This document shows, in pieces, positions 9,971-19,009 of a stretch of DNA of 64,000 nucleotides. Each line of letters begins with the position of its first letter. The first letter of the stretch is position 1. Source of the stretch: Kitasatospora aureofaciens (GTDB lineage Bacteria > Actinomycetota > Actinomycetes > Streptomycetales > Streptomycetaceae). The stretch covers positions 248,001 through 312,000 of the forward strand of contig JODU01000003.1 in assembly GCA_000720845.1 (NCBI GenBank). The letters run 5' to 3'. Both the position numbers and the translations under genes were made by a program. Under the pieces are notes generated by a model. The model was not told the DNA's origin. It saw only the letters and a list, made by a program, of their open reading frames with translations, and did not search any database.

Positions 9971-10010
9971 CGCGGGGCGCACCGGCCCGACAGCACCGGT
10001 GCGCCCCGCG
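9971..10010. terminator. Strong hairpin terminator after allantoicase
   Basis: Perfect 15-bp inverted repeat CGCGGGGCGCACCGG / CCGGTGCGCCCCGCG with a 10-base loop, in the 78-bp gap between convergent genes. It can serve both strands. Confidence 0.78.
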
Positions 10011-10027
10011 CGCATGCCCGGGCGGGG

Positions 10028-10804
10028 TTACGCGGCGTGGCCGCCGTCCACCGCGAACTCCGCGCCGGTGACATAGGTGGCACCGGCCAGGTACGCCACC
10101 GCCGACGCCACCTCGTCCGCGGTGCCGAAGCGGCCCAGCGCCGTCATGGCCGCCTGCGCGTCCGCGTAGGGGCCGTCCGCCGGGTTCATGCCGGTGTCGA
10201 TCGGCCCCGGGTGCACGATGTTCGCCGTGATCCCGCGCGGCCCCAGCTCCCGGGCCAGCGCCTTGGTCAGCCCGATCAGCGCCGACTTGCTCATGGCGTA
10301 GAGCGTCCCGCCCGGCCCCGGCACCCGCTGGGTCATGCAGGTGCCGACGGTGATGATCCGCCCGCCCCCGGTCATGCGGGCCGCGGCCGCCTGCGAGGCC
10401 AGGAAGACGCCGCGGACGTTCACCGCCAGCAGCCGGTCGACGTCGGCGAGGGAGAGGCTCTCCAGCGGGCCGAGCAGGCCGAGGCCCACGTTGTTGACCA
10501 GCACGTCCAGGCCGCCGCCGAGCGCCGTGGCGGCCCGCTCGACCGCCCCCGCCGCCTCGTCCGCGTCGGCGGAGTCGGCCCGCAGGGCCACCGCCCGGCG
10601 TCCCAGGGCGCGGGCGGCCCGTACGACGTCCTCGGCCGCGTCCTTGCCGTTCACATAGGTGAGGGCCACGTCCGCGCCCTCCTGTGCCAGTCGCAGGACA
10701 CTCGCCGCGCCGATGCCCCGGCTGCCGCCGGTCACGAGGGCGGTGCGGCCGGTCAGGGGGGTGGCGGCGGTGGCCAGTGGGTTGGTGTGCGTGTTCGTGT
10801 TCAT
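10028..10804 (-). CDS. SDR family oxidoreductase
   Basis: 258-residue classical SDR. The cofactor motif TGGSRGIGAAS is at about 26-36 and NNVG at about 104-107. The catalytic Ser is substituted or shifted (ITVGTCMTQRV has Thr/Cys where Ser is usual), with Tyr/Lys in YAMSKSALIGL (about 168-178). The C-terminal PGPIDTGM and AEFAVDGGHAA are typical. ATG 10804 was chosen because upstream sequence reads as promoter. Divergent from the ribonuclease gene. The substrate is unknown; the GTCMT sequence at the Ser position deserves a check against homologues. Confidence 0.88.
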   Translation of the reverse strand: MNTNTHTNPLATAATPLTGRTALVTGGSRGIGAASVLRLAQEGADVALTYVNGKDAAEDVVRAARALGRRAVALRADSADADEAAGAVERAATALGGGLDVLVNNVGLGLLGPLESLSLADVDRLLAVNVRGVFLASQAAAARMTGGGRIITVGTCMTQRVPGPGGTLYAMSKSALIGLTKALARELGPRGITANIVHPGPIDTGMNPADGPYADAQAAMTALGRFGTADEVASAVAYLAGATYVTGAEFAVDGGHAA

Positions 10805-10944
10805 GGGTCCATCCCAGCCGGGCCGCCGTGCCCGCGCTGGCGGTGAACGGACGTCGACCTGAGCCGCGCGCCGCGCGCGTCGAACAGTGGTGTGAACACG
10901 CGGAAAACACATGGGACGTCCCGGGAAACTCCACGGTCTTGTCA

Positions 10945-10970
10945 TTGACATGCCACTGTCTACGCGCGTC
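10945..10970 (+). promoter_or_regulatory. Candidate promoter of the ribonuclease gene
   Basis: TTGACA (10945-10950) followed by TGCCACTG and TCTACGCGCGTC, whose core ACGCGCGT (10962-10969) is a perfect palindrome. TCTACGCGCGT-like elements recur, from memory, before genes for secreted hydrolases in Streptomyces. Thirteen bases separate the palindrome from the ATG at 10982. Confidence 0.45.
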
Positions 10971-10981
10971 ATCATGAGCGC

Positions 10982-11377
10982 ATGCGATTCCCCCCACGCG
11001 CCGCTCGGCTCGGCGCAGCAGCCGCAGTCCTGTCCGCCCTCCTCGTGGGCGGCACCGTCTCCGCGACCACGGCCGGCGCCGCCCCCGCGGCGGTCGGCGA
11101 GATCTGCTACAGCGACCTGCCCTCCCAGGCGCACGACACGCTCGACCTGATCGAGCAGGGCGGTCCCTATCCGTTCGAGCAGGACGGGACCGTCTTCCAG
11201 AACCGGGAGGGCATCCTGCCCAGCCGGACCACCGGGTACTACCACGAGTACACCGTGATCACGCCGGGCTCCGACACACGCGGCGCCCGCCGGATCGTCA
11301 CCGGTGAGGAGAACCAGGAGGACTACTACACGGCCGACCACTACGCGTCGTTCGACCTCGTCGACTACGGCTGCTGA
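10982..11377 (+). CDS. Secreted guanyl-specific ribonuclease (RNase Sa type)
   Basis: 131-residue precursor. A Sec signal peptide spans about 1-35 (RAARL, hydrophobic core, TTAGAAPA). The mature part of about 96 residues matches the length and spacing of Streptomyces RNase Sa. Subtracting 35 gives the known residues: E89 (Glu54), R100 (Arg65), R104 (Arg69) and H120 (His85) at the active site, and C42/C131 (Cys7-Cys96 disulfide). All are intact in YYHEYTVITPG and ADHYASF, so the enzyme should cleave RNA after guanosine outside the cell. No barstar-like inhibitor gene is adjacent. Confidence 0.95.
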   Translation: MRFPPRAARLGAAAAVLSALLVGGTVSATTAGAAPAAVGEICYSDLPSQAHDTLDLIEQGGPYPFEQDGTVFQNREGILPSRTTGYYHEYTVITPGSDTRGARRIVTGEENQEDYYTADHYASFDLVDYGC

Positions 11378-11407
11378 GGCCCCGCCCGCCGAGTCCGGAC
11401 CCCCCAC

Positions 11408-11608
11408 TCACCCGGACTTGCGGCTCTCGGCGGCGGCGAACAGCGCGCCGCCGAGAGCGAGCAGGGCCACGCTCGCGTAGACCTCGTAGCCGTCGAGGAA
11501 ACCGATCCGCTGCACCAGCCCCGTGTTCCAGTCGGTGAACTCGTGCACCAGGCCCATCGCGCCCTGGAGCACGGCGAGCAGGCCCAGGAACTCCAGCAAT
11601 TTCTTCAT
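11408..11608 (-). CDS. Small two-segment membrane protein, unknown function
   Basis: 66 residues with two hydrophobic segments (FLGLLAVLQGAMGLVHEF, about 7-24, and VYASVALLALGGALFAAA, about 43-60) separated by a polar loop with DWNTG. The tail ESRKSG is basic. ATG 11608 follows AGTCGGGATC. Convergent with the ribonuclease gene and divergent from the histidine kinase. Small integral membrane proteins of this shape are common in Streptomyces. No domain was recognised. Confidence 0.65.
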   Translation of the reverse strand: MKKLLEFLGLLAVLQGAMGLVHEFTDWNTGLVQRIGFLDGYEVYASVALLALGGALFAAAESRKSG

Positions 11609-11699
11609 GATCCCGACTCTCGCCCCGCGGTCCCCCCACACACATCGGCCGCGGGGCGAGTCCTGCCCGACGGGAGGCTTCCGCGCGCACGTACCGCGC

Positions 11700-11730
11700 G
11701 ACCAAAGTCGCCGCCCGCGCGACTTTGGTC
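11700..11730. promoter_or_regulatory. Perfect inverted repeat upstream of the two-component system
   Basis: GACCAAAGTCG-(9 bp)-CGACTTTGGTC, perfect 11-bp arms, 57 bp before the kinase start. ACCAAAGT/ACTTTGGT symmetry is a common binding pattern for NarL-type response regulators, so autoregulation by the regulator at 13082 is likely. The other possibility is a terminator for the small membrane gene, but that gene runs away from it. Confidence 0.6.
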
Positions 11731-11786
11731 GACGGTCCCGCCCGACCGGCCGTTCCGGCCGCCACCCCTGCGTAGATTTGTCGACT

Positions 11787-13037
11787 GTGAACAGTGATGA
11801 GCGGGACACGGTGCCCTGGGCCTTCGCGAAACGGCGCTGGGTCCTGCCGGCGGCGCTGGTCGAGGACCTGTACCCGCAGCCCCGGCGGCCCGGCGGCCGG
11901 CCCCGGCGCACCGCACGCGACTGGGCCGTCGACTTCGCCTGCTTCCTGCTGGCGGTCACCATCGGCCTGCTGGCCGCGGACACGCTGGACCAGGAGCCCG
12001 GCCTCCCACCCGCCATGGCGGTCGCGGACCAGCTGATCGGCGCCCTGGCCTGTGCCGCCGTCTGGCTCCGTCGGCGGTGGCCGGTCGGGCTGGCCGTGGC
12101 CATGGTGCCCGTCTCCCTGGTCTCGGCCACCGCGGGCGGCGCCGTCCTCGCCGCCCTGTTCACGCTCGCCGTGCACCGGCCCTTCCGGTACGTGGCCTGG
12201 ATCGGCGGCGCGAGTCTCGCCGTGGTGCCCCTGTACTACTGGATGCGTCCGGAGCCCGGGCTGCCCTTCCTCGCCTCCCTCGTCATCGCCCTCCTGCTCG
12301 CGGCCACGGTGCTCGGCTGGGGCATGCTCGTCCGCGCCAAGCGCCAGCTCCTGCTCAGCCTGCGCGACCGCGCCCGGCACGCCGAGGCCGAGGCGGAGCT
12401 GCGGGCCGAACAGGCGCAGCGGCTGGCCCGGGAGGCCATCGCCCGCGAGATGCACGACGTCCTCGCCCACCGGCTGACGCTGCTCAGCGTGCACGCGGGC
12501 GCCCTGGAGTTCCGGCCCGACGCGCCCCGGGCGGAGGTCGCGCGAGCGGCGGGCGTCATCCGGGAGAGCGCGCACGAGGCCCTCCAGGACCTTCGGCAGA
12601 TCATCGGCGTCCTGCGGGCCGGGGACTCCGACGACGCGGGCCGCCCCCAGCCGACGCTCGCGGGACTCGACGCGCTGGTCGCCGAGTCCCGGGAGGCCGG
12701 CATGAAGGTCACCCTCGCCGACCGCGTGCCCGACCCCGGAGCGGTCCCCGCCGCCGTCGGCCGGACCGCGTACCGCATCGCCCAGGAGGCGCTGACCAAC
12801 GCGCGCAAGCACGCCCCCGGCACCGAGGTCACCGTCTCGGTCACCGGAGCACCGGGTGACGGACTCGCCCTGTCGGTGCGCAACGCCCCGCCCCGCGGCG
12901 AGGTGCCCCACGTGCCCGGCTCCGGGCAGGGCCTGATCGGGCTGACCGAGCGGGCCACGCTCGCGGGCGGCACCCTGGAGCACGGTCCGACACCCGGCGG
13001 CGGCTTCGAGGTACGGGCGAGGCTGCCGTGGGGCTGA
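11787..13037 (+). CDS. Sensor histidine kinase, NarL/DesK-type
   Basis: 416 residues. The N-terminal membrane region has about five hydrophobic segments between residues 47 and 183, then a coiled-coil linker (RARHAEAEAELRAEQAQRLA). A HisKA_3 box follows, REMHDVLAHRLTLLSVHA, with phospho-acceptor H223. The HATPase domain shows the N box AYRIAQEALTNARKHA and the G region GQGLIGLTERATLAGG. GTG 11787 was chosen because the start lies just after the promoter palindrome. It pairs with the response regulator 45 bp downstream. The stimulus is unknown; the lack of a large extracytoplasmic domain suggests membrane-state sensing. Confidence 0.93.
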   Translation: MNSDERDTVPWAFAKRRWVLPAALVEDLYPQPRRPGGRPRRTARDWAVDFACFLLAVTIGLLAADTLDQEPGLPPAMAVADQLIGALACAAVWLRRRWPVGLAVAMVPVSLVSATAGGAVLAALFTLAVHRPFRYVAWIGGASLAVVPLYYWMRPEPGLPFLASLVIALLLAATVLGWGMLVRAKRQLLLSLRDRARHAEAEAELRAEQAQRLAREAIAREMHDVLAHRLTLLSVHAGALEFRPDAPRAEVARAAGVIRESAHEALQDLRQIIGVLRAGDSDDAGRPQPTLAGLDALVAESREAGMKVTLADRVPDPGAVPAAVGRTAYRIAQEALTNARKHAPGTEVTVSVTGAPGDGLALSVRNAPPRGEVPHVPGSGQGLIGLTERATLAGGTLEHGPTPGGGFEVRARLPWG

Positions 13038-13081
13038 ACTTCCGCCGGATGGCCGGCGACGACCGTGATTACGTATGACGC

Positions 13082-13771
13082 ATGACTGCGATCAGACTGC
13101 TCCTCGTCGACGACGACCCGCTGGTGCGGGCCGGGCTGTCCCTCATGCTGGGCGGCGCCGAGGACGTGGAGATCGTCGGCGAGGCCGCCGACGGTGACGA
13201 GGTGGGGGCGCTCGTCGACCGCACCCGCCCCGACGTCGTCCTCATGGACATCCGGATGCCGGGGACGGACGGCCTCACGGCGACCGAGCGGCTGCGCGCC
13301 CGCGCGGACGCGCCCCAGGTCGTCGTGCTCACCACCTTCCACGCCGACGAACAGGTGCTGCGCGCCCTGCGCGCCGGTGCCGCCGGGTTCGTCCTCAAGG
13401 ACACGCCGCCCGCGGAGATCCTCGACGCGGTGCGCAGGGTCGCGGCCGGAGACCCCGTCCTGTCGCCCGCCGTCACCCGGCGGCTGATGGAGCAGGCGGC
13501 CGGCACCGCCCCCGACGCGCGCCAGGCCCGCCACACGCGGGCGCGTGCCCGCGTGGAGGCCCTCAACGACCGCGAACGCGAGGTCGCCGTCGCGGTCGGC
13601 CGGGGCATGGCCAACGCCGACATCGCGGCCCACCTCTTCATGAGCGTCGCCACGGTCAAGGCCCACGTCTCCCGCGTCCTGGCCAAGCTCGGTCTGGACA
13701 ACCGGGTCCAGATCGCCCTGCTGGCGTACGACGCGGGGCTCCTGGACGACTACCAGGACGACGCGCCCTGA
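13082..13771 (+). CDS. Response regulator, NarL/LuxR family
   Basis: 229 residues. The receiver domain is at 4-120, with acidic pocket D10/D11, phospho-acceptor D56 (VVLMDIRMP), T84/T85 and K106 (FVLKD). The LuxR-type HTH is at about 158-220 (LNDREREVAVAVGRGMANAD, then ATVKAHVSRVLAKLGL). Partner of the upstream kinase. The last eight codons and the stop fall in the first copy of a 29-bp tandem repeat (see 13745-13918), so the C-terminal DDYQDDAP may be a recent, dispensable extension. Confidence 0.94.
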   Translation: MTAIRLLLVDDDPLVRAGLSLMLGGAEDVEIVGEAADGDEVGALVDRTRPDVVLMDIRMPGTDGLTATERLRARADAPQVVVLTTFHADEQVLRALRAGAAGFVLKDTPPAEILDAVRRVAAGDPVLSPAVTRRLMEQAAGTAPDARQARHTRARARVEALNDREREVAVAVGRGMANADIAAHLFMSVATVKAHVSRVLAKLGLDNRVQIALLAYDAGLLDDYQDDAP

Positions 13772-13918
13772 GGGACGACCACCAGGACGACGCGCCCCGA
13801 GAGACGACCATCAGGACGATGCGCCCTGAGAGACGACCATCAGGACGATGCGCCCTGAGAGACGACCATCAGGACGATGCGCCCTGAGAGACGACCATCA
13901 GGACGACGCGCCCCGAGG
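13745..13918. repeat. 29-bp tandem repeat, six copies
   Basis: Six head-to-tail copies start at 13745, 13774, 13803, 13832, 13861 and 13890, with a consensus beginning GACGACCATCAGGACGATGC and ending GCCCTGAGA. Copy 1 is the 3' end of the response-regulator gene, including its TGA; copies 2-6 are non-coding. The three middle copies are identical, while copies 1, 2 and 6 carry scattered C/T changes. The array fills the gap to the convergent oxidoreductase gene. Confidence 0.95.
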
Positions 13919-13938
13919 AGTGAGCGCCCCGGGACCCG

Positions 13939-14952
13939 CTAAGGGGCGAGCGCCTCGGGGACCTCCGCGAGCCGTACGGGTCTGCGCTCGCGCCGGGAGA
14001 TGTCGCAGGCCTCCGCGATCCGCAGGGCCTGCAGCGCCTCGCGCCCGTCGCAGGGGTTGGCCCGCTCGCCCCGCACCACCTGCACGAAGGTGGTCAGCTC
14101 TGCCTCGTAGGCGGGCCCGAAGCGCTCCACGAAGCCCGTCCACGGCTTGTCCGCGGCCGGTGGCCCGGTCGGCTCGGTGGAGGCGATCGGCGTACGGTCG
14201 TCCAGGCCCACGACGATCTGGTCCAGCTCCCCGGCCAGCTCCATGCGGACGTCGTAGCCCGCCCCGTTCAGCCGCGTCGCCGTCGCGGTCGCCAGCGTGC
14301 CGTCGTCCAGCGTGAGCAGCGCCGCGCCGGTGTCCACGTCGTCCGCCGCGCGGAACATCGGCGGACCGGCGTCGGACCCGGCCGCGTACACGTCGACGAC
14401 CTCCCGGCCGGTCACCCAGCGCAGGATGTCGAAGTCGTGGATGAGCGTGTCCCGGTAGAGCCCGCCGGACTGCGGCAGGTACCCGGCCGGCGGCGGGGTC
14501 TGGTCGCTCGTCACCGCCCGGACGGTGTGCAGCCGGCCGAGCCGCCCGGACCGGACCGCCTCCCGGGCCCCGCTGTAGCCCGTGTCGAAGCGGCGCTGGA
14601 ACCCCATCTGGAGGATCGTCCCGGCGGCCTCCACCTCGGCGATCGCCTGTAACGTGCCCGGCAGGTCCAGCGCGATGGGCTTCTCGCAGAACACCGGCAG
14701 CCCCGAGCGGGCCGCCCGGCCGATCAGCTCGGCGTGGGCCGGCGTCGCCGTGGTGATCACCACCGCGTCCACACCCCACTGGAAGATCTCGTCCACTCCC
14801 GGTGCCGCCGTCTCGCCCAGCCGGTGGGCGAGGTCCTGGGCCCGGGTGATGTCGGCGTCCGTGAGGATCAGGGATCCGACGTCGCGGTGGCGGCTGAGCG
14901 TGTTGGCGTGAACGGTACCGATGCGGCCCGTTCCGATGACCCCGATGCGCAT
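13939..14952 (-). CDS. Gfo/Idh/MocA family oxidoreductase (inositol 2-dehydrogenase-like)
   Basis: 337 residues. The N-terminal Rossmann fold has GVIGTGRIGTVHANTL (4-19), and the cofactor-contacting EKP is at 90-92 (VFCEKPIAL). The C-terminal domain includes YRDTLIHDFDILRWVTG, where the HDFD segment matches the D-x3-H catalytic area of inositol and scyllo-inosose dehydrogenases. It oxidises a sugar or cyclitol with NAD(P). Divergent from the GntR regulator, with a shared TGTCCGGACA operator, so it belongs functionally to the sugar uptake block. The actual substrate is unknown; a Streptomyces myo-inositol dehydrogenase is one option. Confidence 0.88.
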   Translation of the reverse strand: MRIGVIGTGRIGTVHANTLSRHRDVGSLILTDADITRAQDLAHRLGETAAPGVDEIFQWGVDAVVITTATPAHAELIGRAARSGLPVFCEKPIALDLPGTLQAIAEVEAAGTILQMGFQRRFDTGYSGAREAVRSGRLGRLHTVRAVTSDQTPPPAGYLPQSGGLYRDTLIHDFDILRWVTGREVVDVYAAGSDAGPPMFRAADDVDTGAALLTLDDGTLATATATRLNGAGYDVRMELAGELDQIVVGLDDRTPIASTEPTGPPAADKPWTGFVERFGPAYEAELTTFVQVVRGERANPCDGREALQALRIAEACDISRRERRPVRLAEVPEALAP

Positions 14953-14993
14953 GGAATCAAAGTGGGCGCACAGCCGCTGCCTGTCAATGCGTA

Positions 14994-15003
14994 TGTCCGG
15001 ACA
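14994..15003. promoter_or_regulatory. GntR operator TGTCCGGACA (divergent promoter)
   Basis: Perfect 10-bp palindrome TGTCCGGACA between the oxidoreductase (starts 14952, minus) and the GntR gene (starts 15054, plus). The same sequence recurs at 15889-15898 before the ABC operon. Two copies in one short regulon support a shared operator. Confidence 0.7.
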
Positions 15004-15053
15004 ATCGAACTACACAACTTCCCGTCATCTGCGCACGCGGCTACGCTCGGCCC

Positions 15054-15818
15054 GTGCCGAAACCAGAAGTGGACCCCACCGTGTCGCTGGACCTCAGCGT
15101 GGATCGCAGCAGCCCCGTGCCGCTGTACTTCCAGCTGTCGCAGCAGCTGGAGGCGGCGATCGAGCACGGCGCGCTGACGCCCGGCAGCCTGCTGGGCAAC
15201 GAGATCGAGCTGGCCGCGCGGCTCGGTCTGTCCCGGCCCACCGTCCGCCAGGCCATCCAGTCGCTCGTCGACAAGGGCCTGCTCGTGCGCCGCCGCGGTG
15301 TGGGCACCCAGGTCGTGCACAGCAAGGTCCGGCGTCCGCTGGAACTCAGCAGCCTCTACGACGACCTGGAGGCCGCGGGCCAGCGCCCGGCCACGAAAGT
15401 GCTGGTCAACACCGTCGTCCCCGCGCCCGCGGAGATCGCCGCCGCGCTCGGCGTGGCCGAGGACAGCGACGTGCACCGCATCGAGCGGCTGCGGCTGACG
15501 CACGGGGAGCCGATGGCGTACCTGTGCAACTACCTGCCGCCCGGCCTCGTCGACCTGGACACCGGGCAGCTGGAGGCCACCGGCCTCTACCGGCTGATGC
15601 GCGCCGCCGGGATCACCCTGCACAGTGCCCGGCAGTCCATCGGCGCCCGCGCCGCCACCACCGGTGAGGCCGAGCGGCTCGGCGAGGACGCGGGCGCCCC
15701 GCTGCTCACGATGGAGCGCACCACCTTCGACGACACGGGACGCGCGGTCGAGTTCGGCACCCACACCTACCGGCCGTCCCGCTACTCCTTCGAGTTCCAG
15801 CTGCTCGTGCGGCCCTGA
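15054..15818 (+). CDS. GntR family regulator, HutC/UTRA type
   Basis: 254 residues from GTG 15054. The winged HTH is at about 24-85 (PLYFQLSQQLEAAIEHGALT; LAARLGLSRPTVRQAIQSLV), followed by a UTRA ligand domain with the family's VHRIERLRLTHGEPMAYLCN and ERTTFDDTGRAVEFGTHTYR segments. UTRA domains bind small sugars or phosphosugars. Flanking TGTCCGGACA palindromes suggest it controls its own promoter, the oxidoreductase and the ABC genes. GTG 15081 (VSLDLSVDRSS) is an equally plausible start, giving 245 residues. Confidence 0.93.
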   Translation: MPKPEVDPTVSLDLSVDRSSPVPLYFQLSQQLEAAIEHGALTPGSLLGNEIELAARLGLSRPTVRQAIQSLVDKGLLVRRRGVGTQVVHSKVRRPLELSSLYDDLEAAGQRPATKVLVNTVVPAPAEIAAALGVAEDSDVHRIERLRLTHGEPMAYLCNYLPPGLVDLDTGQLEATGLYRLMRAAGITLHSARQSIGARAATTGEAERLGEDAGAPLLTMERTTFDDTGRAVEFGTHTYRPSRYSFEFQLLVRP

Positions 15819-15888
15819 GCGGCCCTTGCGGTGGCGGCTCCCACCGGCGGCTGCCACCGAGGGCTCCCGCCGTGCGGGTTCGTCGCAA

Positions 15889-15898
15889 TGTCCGGACA
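15889..15898. promoter_or_regulatory. GntR operator TGTCCGGACA before the ABC operon
   Basis: Second exact copy of the palindrome (context CAATGTCCGGACAATG), about 142 bp ahead of the lipoprotein start. A shortened version, TGTCGGACA, lies at 15943-15951 in the same orientation and may be a weaker second site. Confidence 0.7.
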
Positions 15899-16039
15899 AT
15901 GTGACCGTCGGCCGATCCCCGGAGGCACGCGCTCCGCTTGTGTGTCGGACAATGGGGCGTTTGGGGTTTCCAGAACCCGGCCGGGGTTGTGACAAACCCC
16001 CGCACGCACAGCACGGCACAGCAAGAAGGGCACGGCCTC

Positions 16040-17044
16040 GTGGCACGGTTTCGGACATGGGTGGGCATCGCGCTGGCTGGGGCACTGTCGGTGTCCCTGG
16101 CCGGGTGCAGCAGCACCGGCGGCAAGCGCGCCGAGGACGCCCGCAAGGCCGCGTCGGCCGAGGGCAGGGCGGCGGTGAACACTCCCCGCTGGACCTTCGC
16201 GATGATCACACACTCGGGCGACGGCGACACGTTCTGGGACATCGTCCAGAGCGGCGCCGAGCAGGCCGCGGTCAAGGACAACATCAACTTCCTGTACTCC
16301 CACGACGACGAGGCGCAGCAGCAGGCCCAGCTGGTGAACGCGGCCATCGACAAGAAGGTCGACGGCATCGTCGTCACGCTCGCCAAGCCCGACGCCCTGA
16401 AGTCCGCCCTCGCCCGCGCGCACCAGGCGGGCATCCCGGTGATCACCGTGAACTCCGGCTCCCAGGAGTCCAAGGAGTTCGGCGCCCTCACCCACGTCGG
16501 CCAGGACGAGACGATCGCGGGCGAGGCCGTGGGCGAGGAGCTGAACGAGCGGGGCCGCAAGCAGGCGATCTGCGTGCTCCACGAGCAGGGCAACGTCGGC
16601 CACGAGCAGCGCTGCGACGGAGTGGAGAAGACCTTCGACGGCAAGGTCCAGCGGCTCTACGTCAACGGCACCAGCATGCCCGACGTGCAGTCCGCCATCG
16701 AGGCCAAGCTCCAGACCGACAAGTCCGTCGACGCCGTGGTCACCCTCGGCGCCCCCTACGCCGACACCGCCGTCAAGGCCAAGCAGGGCGCCGGCAGCAA
16801 GGCCGAGATCGACACCTTCGACCTCAACGCCAAGGTGGCCGCCGGACTGGAGGACGGCACCCTCGGCTTCGCCGTCGACCAGCAGCCCTACCTCCAGGGC
16901 TACGAGGCCGTCGACCTGCTGTGGCTGTACAAGTACAACGCCGACGTCCTGGGCGGCGGCCGGCCGGTGCTCACCGGTCCGCAGATCATCACCAAGGACG
17001 ACGCCGCCGCGCTGGCCGACTACACGAAGCGGGGCACCCGATGA
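16040..17044 (+). CDS. Sugar ABC transporter substrate-binding lipoprotein
   Basis: 334-residue periplasmic-binding-protein-type lipoprotein of the ribose/xylose (CUT2) class. A signal peptide with lipobox SVSLAGC ends at about Cys22, followed by a Ser/Gly linker. PBP type 1 elements are MITHSGDGDTFWDIVQSGAE, then GIVVTLAKPDALKSAL and GIPVITVNSG. GTG 16040 has AAGAAGGG upstream; longer frames would bury the signal peptide. First gene of a tightly packed uptake operon with permease, ATPase and kinase. The ligand is a sugar or cyclitol of unknown identity. Confidence 0.93.
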   Translation: MARFRTWVGIALAGALSVSLAGCSSTGGKRAEDARKAASAEGRAAVNTPRWTFAMITHSGDGDTFWDIVQSGAEQAAVKDNINFLYSHDDEAQQQAQLVNAAIDKKVDGIVVTLAKPDALKSALARAHQAGIPVITVNSGSQESKEFGALTHVGQDETIAGEAVGEELNERGRKQAICVLHEQGNVGHEQRCDGVEKTFDGKVQRLYVNGTSMPDVQSAIEAKLQTDKSVDAVVTLGAPYADTAVKAKQGAGSKAEIDTFDLNAKVAAGLEDGTLGFAVDQQPYLQGYEAVDLLWLYKYNADVLGGGRPVLTGPQIITKDDAAALADYTKRGTR

Positions 17045-18077
17045 ACGCCACGCAGGTGAAGGAGGCCGACGAACGGCTTCTGCGGACCTCCCCGCTGCGC
17101 AAACTCCTCGGCCGCCCCGAGCTGGGCTCCGTCGTCGGCGCGATCGCCGTCTTCGTCTTCTTCGCGTTCTTCGCCGACAGCTTCCTGCGCGCCTCGAGCC
17201 TCAGCACGGTCCTCTACGCCGCCTCCACGATCGGCATCATGGCCGTCCCGGTGGCGCTGCTGATGATCGGCGGCGAGTTCGACCTGTCCGCGGGCGTCAT
17301 GGTCACCTCCTCGGCGCTGGTGTCGTCGATGTTCAGCTACCAGATGACCGCCAACGTCTGGGTCGGCGTCGGCGTGTCGCTGCTGGTCACCCTGGCGATC
17401 GGCGCCTTCAACGGCTTCATGCTCACCCGCACCAGGCTCCCCAGCTTCATCATCACGCTGGGGACCTTCCTCATGCTGACCGGCCTGAACCTGGGGTTCA
17501 CCAAGCTCATCGACGGCACCGTCTCCACCAAGTCGATCGCCGACATGGAGGGCTTCCCCTCCGCCCGCGACGTCTTCGCCTCCACGATCACCATCGGCGG
17601 CGTCGGCTTCAAGGTGACCATCCTGTGGTGGTTCGCCCTGGTCGCCGTCGCCAGCTGGATCCTGCTGCGCACCCGCGCGGGCAACTGGATCTTCGCGGTC
17701 GGCGGCAACAAGGACGCCGCCCGCGCGGTCGGCGTCCCGGTCACCAAGACCAAGATCGGCCTCTACATGGGCGTGGGCTTCGGCGCCTGGATCTCGGGCC
17801 AGCACCTGCTCTTCTCCTACGACGTCGTCCAGTCCGGCGAGGGCGTCGGCAACGAGCTGATCTACATCATCGCGGCCGTCATCGGCGGCTGCCTGATCAC
17901 CGGCGGCTACGGCAGCGCCGTCGGCTCGGCGGTCGGCGCGTTCATCTTCGGCATGACCAGCAAGGGCATCGTCTTCGCCGAGTGGAACCCCGACTGGTTC
18001 AAGTTCTTCCTCGGAGCGATGCTGCTCCTCGCGACCCTGCTCAACGCCTGGGTCCGCAAGCGCGCGGAGGCCACCAA

Positions 18078-18081
<4 letters not shown>
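17041..18081 (+). CDS. Sugar ABC transporter permease (CUT2 type)
   Basis: 346-residue BPD_transp_2 permease with 8-10 predicted membrane segments. Conserved family features are LMIGGEFDLSAGVMVTSSAL (about 77-96) and AVGGNKDAARAVGVPV (about 220-235), the coupling region seen in RbsC/XylH relatives. ATG overlaps the lipoprotein stop by 4 bp (ATGA), implying translational coupling. Only one permease gene is present, so it should act as a homodimer. Confidence 0.94.
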
Positions 18082-18868
<787 letters not shown>

Positions 18869-18869
<1 letters not shown>

Positions 18870-18939
18870 GGGCGCGGGACTCTGCTGATTTGCGGCTCCG
18901 CCGCGCGGGCGCGACCAGCCACAACGCACCCGCACCCGG
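18869..18939. repeat. Streptomyces-type interspersed GGGGCGCGGG...GACCAGCC repeat
   Basis: Starts at the ATPase stop codon with GGGGCGCGGGACTC and ends with GCGACCAGCCACAACGCACC. Near-identical GGGGCGCGGGGAACTGCGCGACCAGCC sequences are, from memory, scattered in intergenic positions through many Streptomyces genomes. It contains a GCGGC-TCC-GCCGC hairpin and so could act as a terminator between the ABC genes and the kinase. Confidence 0.55.
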
Positions 18940-19009
18940 CGAACAAGGGAACCACCCCGCCCCTGTCCCATTCGGCACCCGGCACACCCGTGCGGCACAA
19001 TCGCACCCG

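Noticed and set aside
13745..13918. CRISPR array
   Set aside because: The 29-bp units are contiguous with no unique spacers and no cas genes are present.
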